DNA from: UBA3076 sp964646435
GTDB taxonomy: Bacteria > Desulfobacterota > Dissulfuribacteria > Dissulfuribacterales > UBA3076
Assembly: GCA_964646435.1 (NCBI GenBank)
Contig: CAZYEJ010000022.1
Location: 1-32,070, forward strand
Reading direction: 5' to 3'
Length of the DNA stretch: 32,070 nt
In this document: in pieces, positions 31,580-32,070 of the stretch
Numbering within the stretch: the stretch's first letter is position 1
Layout: the number at the start of each line of letters is the position of its first letter
Position numbers and translations under genes: made by a program
The notes under the pieces: generated by a model
Databases searched by the model: none
What the model saw: the letters and a program-made list of their open reading frames with translations, nothing else
What the model was told of the DNA's origin: nothing

Positions 31580-31987
31580 CTATCCAGTAAATGCCTCGCT
31601 GCTCTGTCTGGTACCTTCCAGGGCCTCGCGCACATCTTCAGACAATTTCTGTTCCTCTCCACCTAGACGGGTCTTCAGTTGTTGGATCTCTTGACGGGTC
31701 CTGTCCACAGCCCTCTGTTTTGTGGACTTGATGCCGTCGATTGCCCCCTCGACTGCCGCAGTGATGCGCTCCCTGGTGGCAATTCCTTTTTGTTTAAGTC
31801 CATCCGTGGCTGTGGCAGTGGCTTCCTTGGCAATCTCGCGCAGGGTTATCCCTCCTTCTTTCACCTTTCCGGCAGTGTCCGACACGGCTGTCTGGACGAT
31901 GTCTCTGACCTGTACCGCTGTCACTTCGCCACTCTTCATGATCCTTTCAAATGCCTCAGTGATCCGTTCTTTCATCTCTTTTAACAT
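31580..31987 (-). CDS. Helical protein, companion of the downstream apolipoprotein-like gene
   Basis: A 135-residue protein opening MLKEMKERITEAFERIMKSG EVTAVQVRDIV. It then has helices similar in style to the next gene (LREIAKEATATATDGLKQKG) and a Gln/Lys-rich coiled coil (RTRQEIQQLKTRLGGEEQKL). It starts after GGAGGTGCAGC, a strong ribosome site. The first 70 residues parallel the start of the downstream gene (ETVAEITRDATKKAL...), suggesting tandem duplication and divergence. The operon is compact: this gene, the 252-residue gene, then two micro-ORFs. The function is unknown; its promoter lies near or beyond the right edge of the window. Confidence 0.6.
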   Translation of the reverse strand: MLKEMKERITEAFERIMKSGEVTAVQVRDIVQTAVSDTAGKVKEGGITLREIAKEATATATDGLKQKGIATRERITAAVEGAIDGIKSTKQRAVDRTRQEIQQLKTRLGGEEQKLSEDVREALEGTRQSSEAFTG

Positions 31988-32070
31988 GCTGCACCTCCAA
32001 ATGGTTAGTTTGTCAGTAAGCGTTCACAGGGCACCGCATCTGCTTTGTTGTCGGGCACTTGAAGTACAGG

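Overview
The window looks like bacterial chromosome from an anaerobic, nitrogen-fixing lineage. A Desulfobacterota-like (sulfate-reducer or syntroph type) host is my best guess. It rests on a sigma-54/NifA-controlled nif-mod cluster, a DsrE-like protein, an archaeal-type class I aldolase, MscS, K+ transport and ACT-MBL genes, and moderate base composition. No rRNA, tRNA or CRISPR array was seen. Almost everything is on the minus strand; the plus strand holds only a left-end toxin-antitoxin/DsrE group and one transposase scrap.

Layout: (1) 1-1.2 kb: an integron attC-like hairpin, then a leaderless-looking mazEF-type toxin-antitoxin pair and a DsrE-family gene. (2) 1.3-8.1 kb: remains of a nitrogen-fixation operon read right to left. 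Intact nifA and a CoA-binding gene lie upstream of a sigma-54-like promoter. Then come nifH (18 codons) joined to nifB, nifD joined to nifK, nifK joined to nifE, intact modA, and modB joined in frame to the end of nifV. (3) 8.1-15.1 kb: a glutamine amidotransferase stub, a GC-richer P-type ATPase, a patatin-like phospholipase, an S9 peptidase, a plsC stub and a MarC protein. (4) 15.2-28.5 kb: a central-carbon and stress island with intact FBP aldolase, DUF1614 protein, histidine kinase, GNAT, 2-hydroxyacid dehydrogenase and GAPDH. These are interleaved with broken ftsH, gpmA, APC permease, DUF1269, yfdX, kup, mprF-like, glgP (two loci), DUF202, a second gap, a second kinase, mscS and a hydrogenase-gamma-like gene, plus IS66 and IS21-like relics. 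(5) 28.8-32 kb: an ACT-ACT-metallo-beta-lactamase fusion protein and a compact run of alanine-rich amphipathic-helix proteins with two tiny coupled ORFs.

The dominant theme is collinear loss. At least ten junctions join the 5' part of a gene to a later part of the same gene or of a downstream gene in the same direction, usually out of frame. Separate point lesions (two TAG stops, one TGA, one ATG-to-ATA start, a frameshift) in neighbouring fragments argue that this is genuine gene decay and not only misassembly, though reads across the junctions would be needed to settle it. Before decay, the region would have supplied nitrogen fixation with molybdate uptake and homocitrate synthesis, plus glycogen breakdown through lower glycolysis to a hydroxyacid, under stress or osmotic control. 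Now nitrogen fixation from this locus cannot work.

I did not find a clearly new multi-gene defence or mobile system. The observations most worth following up are the serial deletion scars, the GAPDH lacking its catalytic His, the converted kinase pair, the ACT-ACT-MBL protein, and the helical-protein/micro-ORF cluster.
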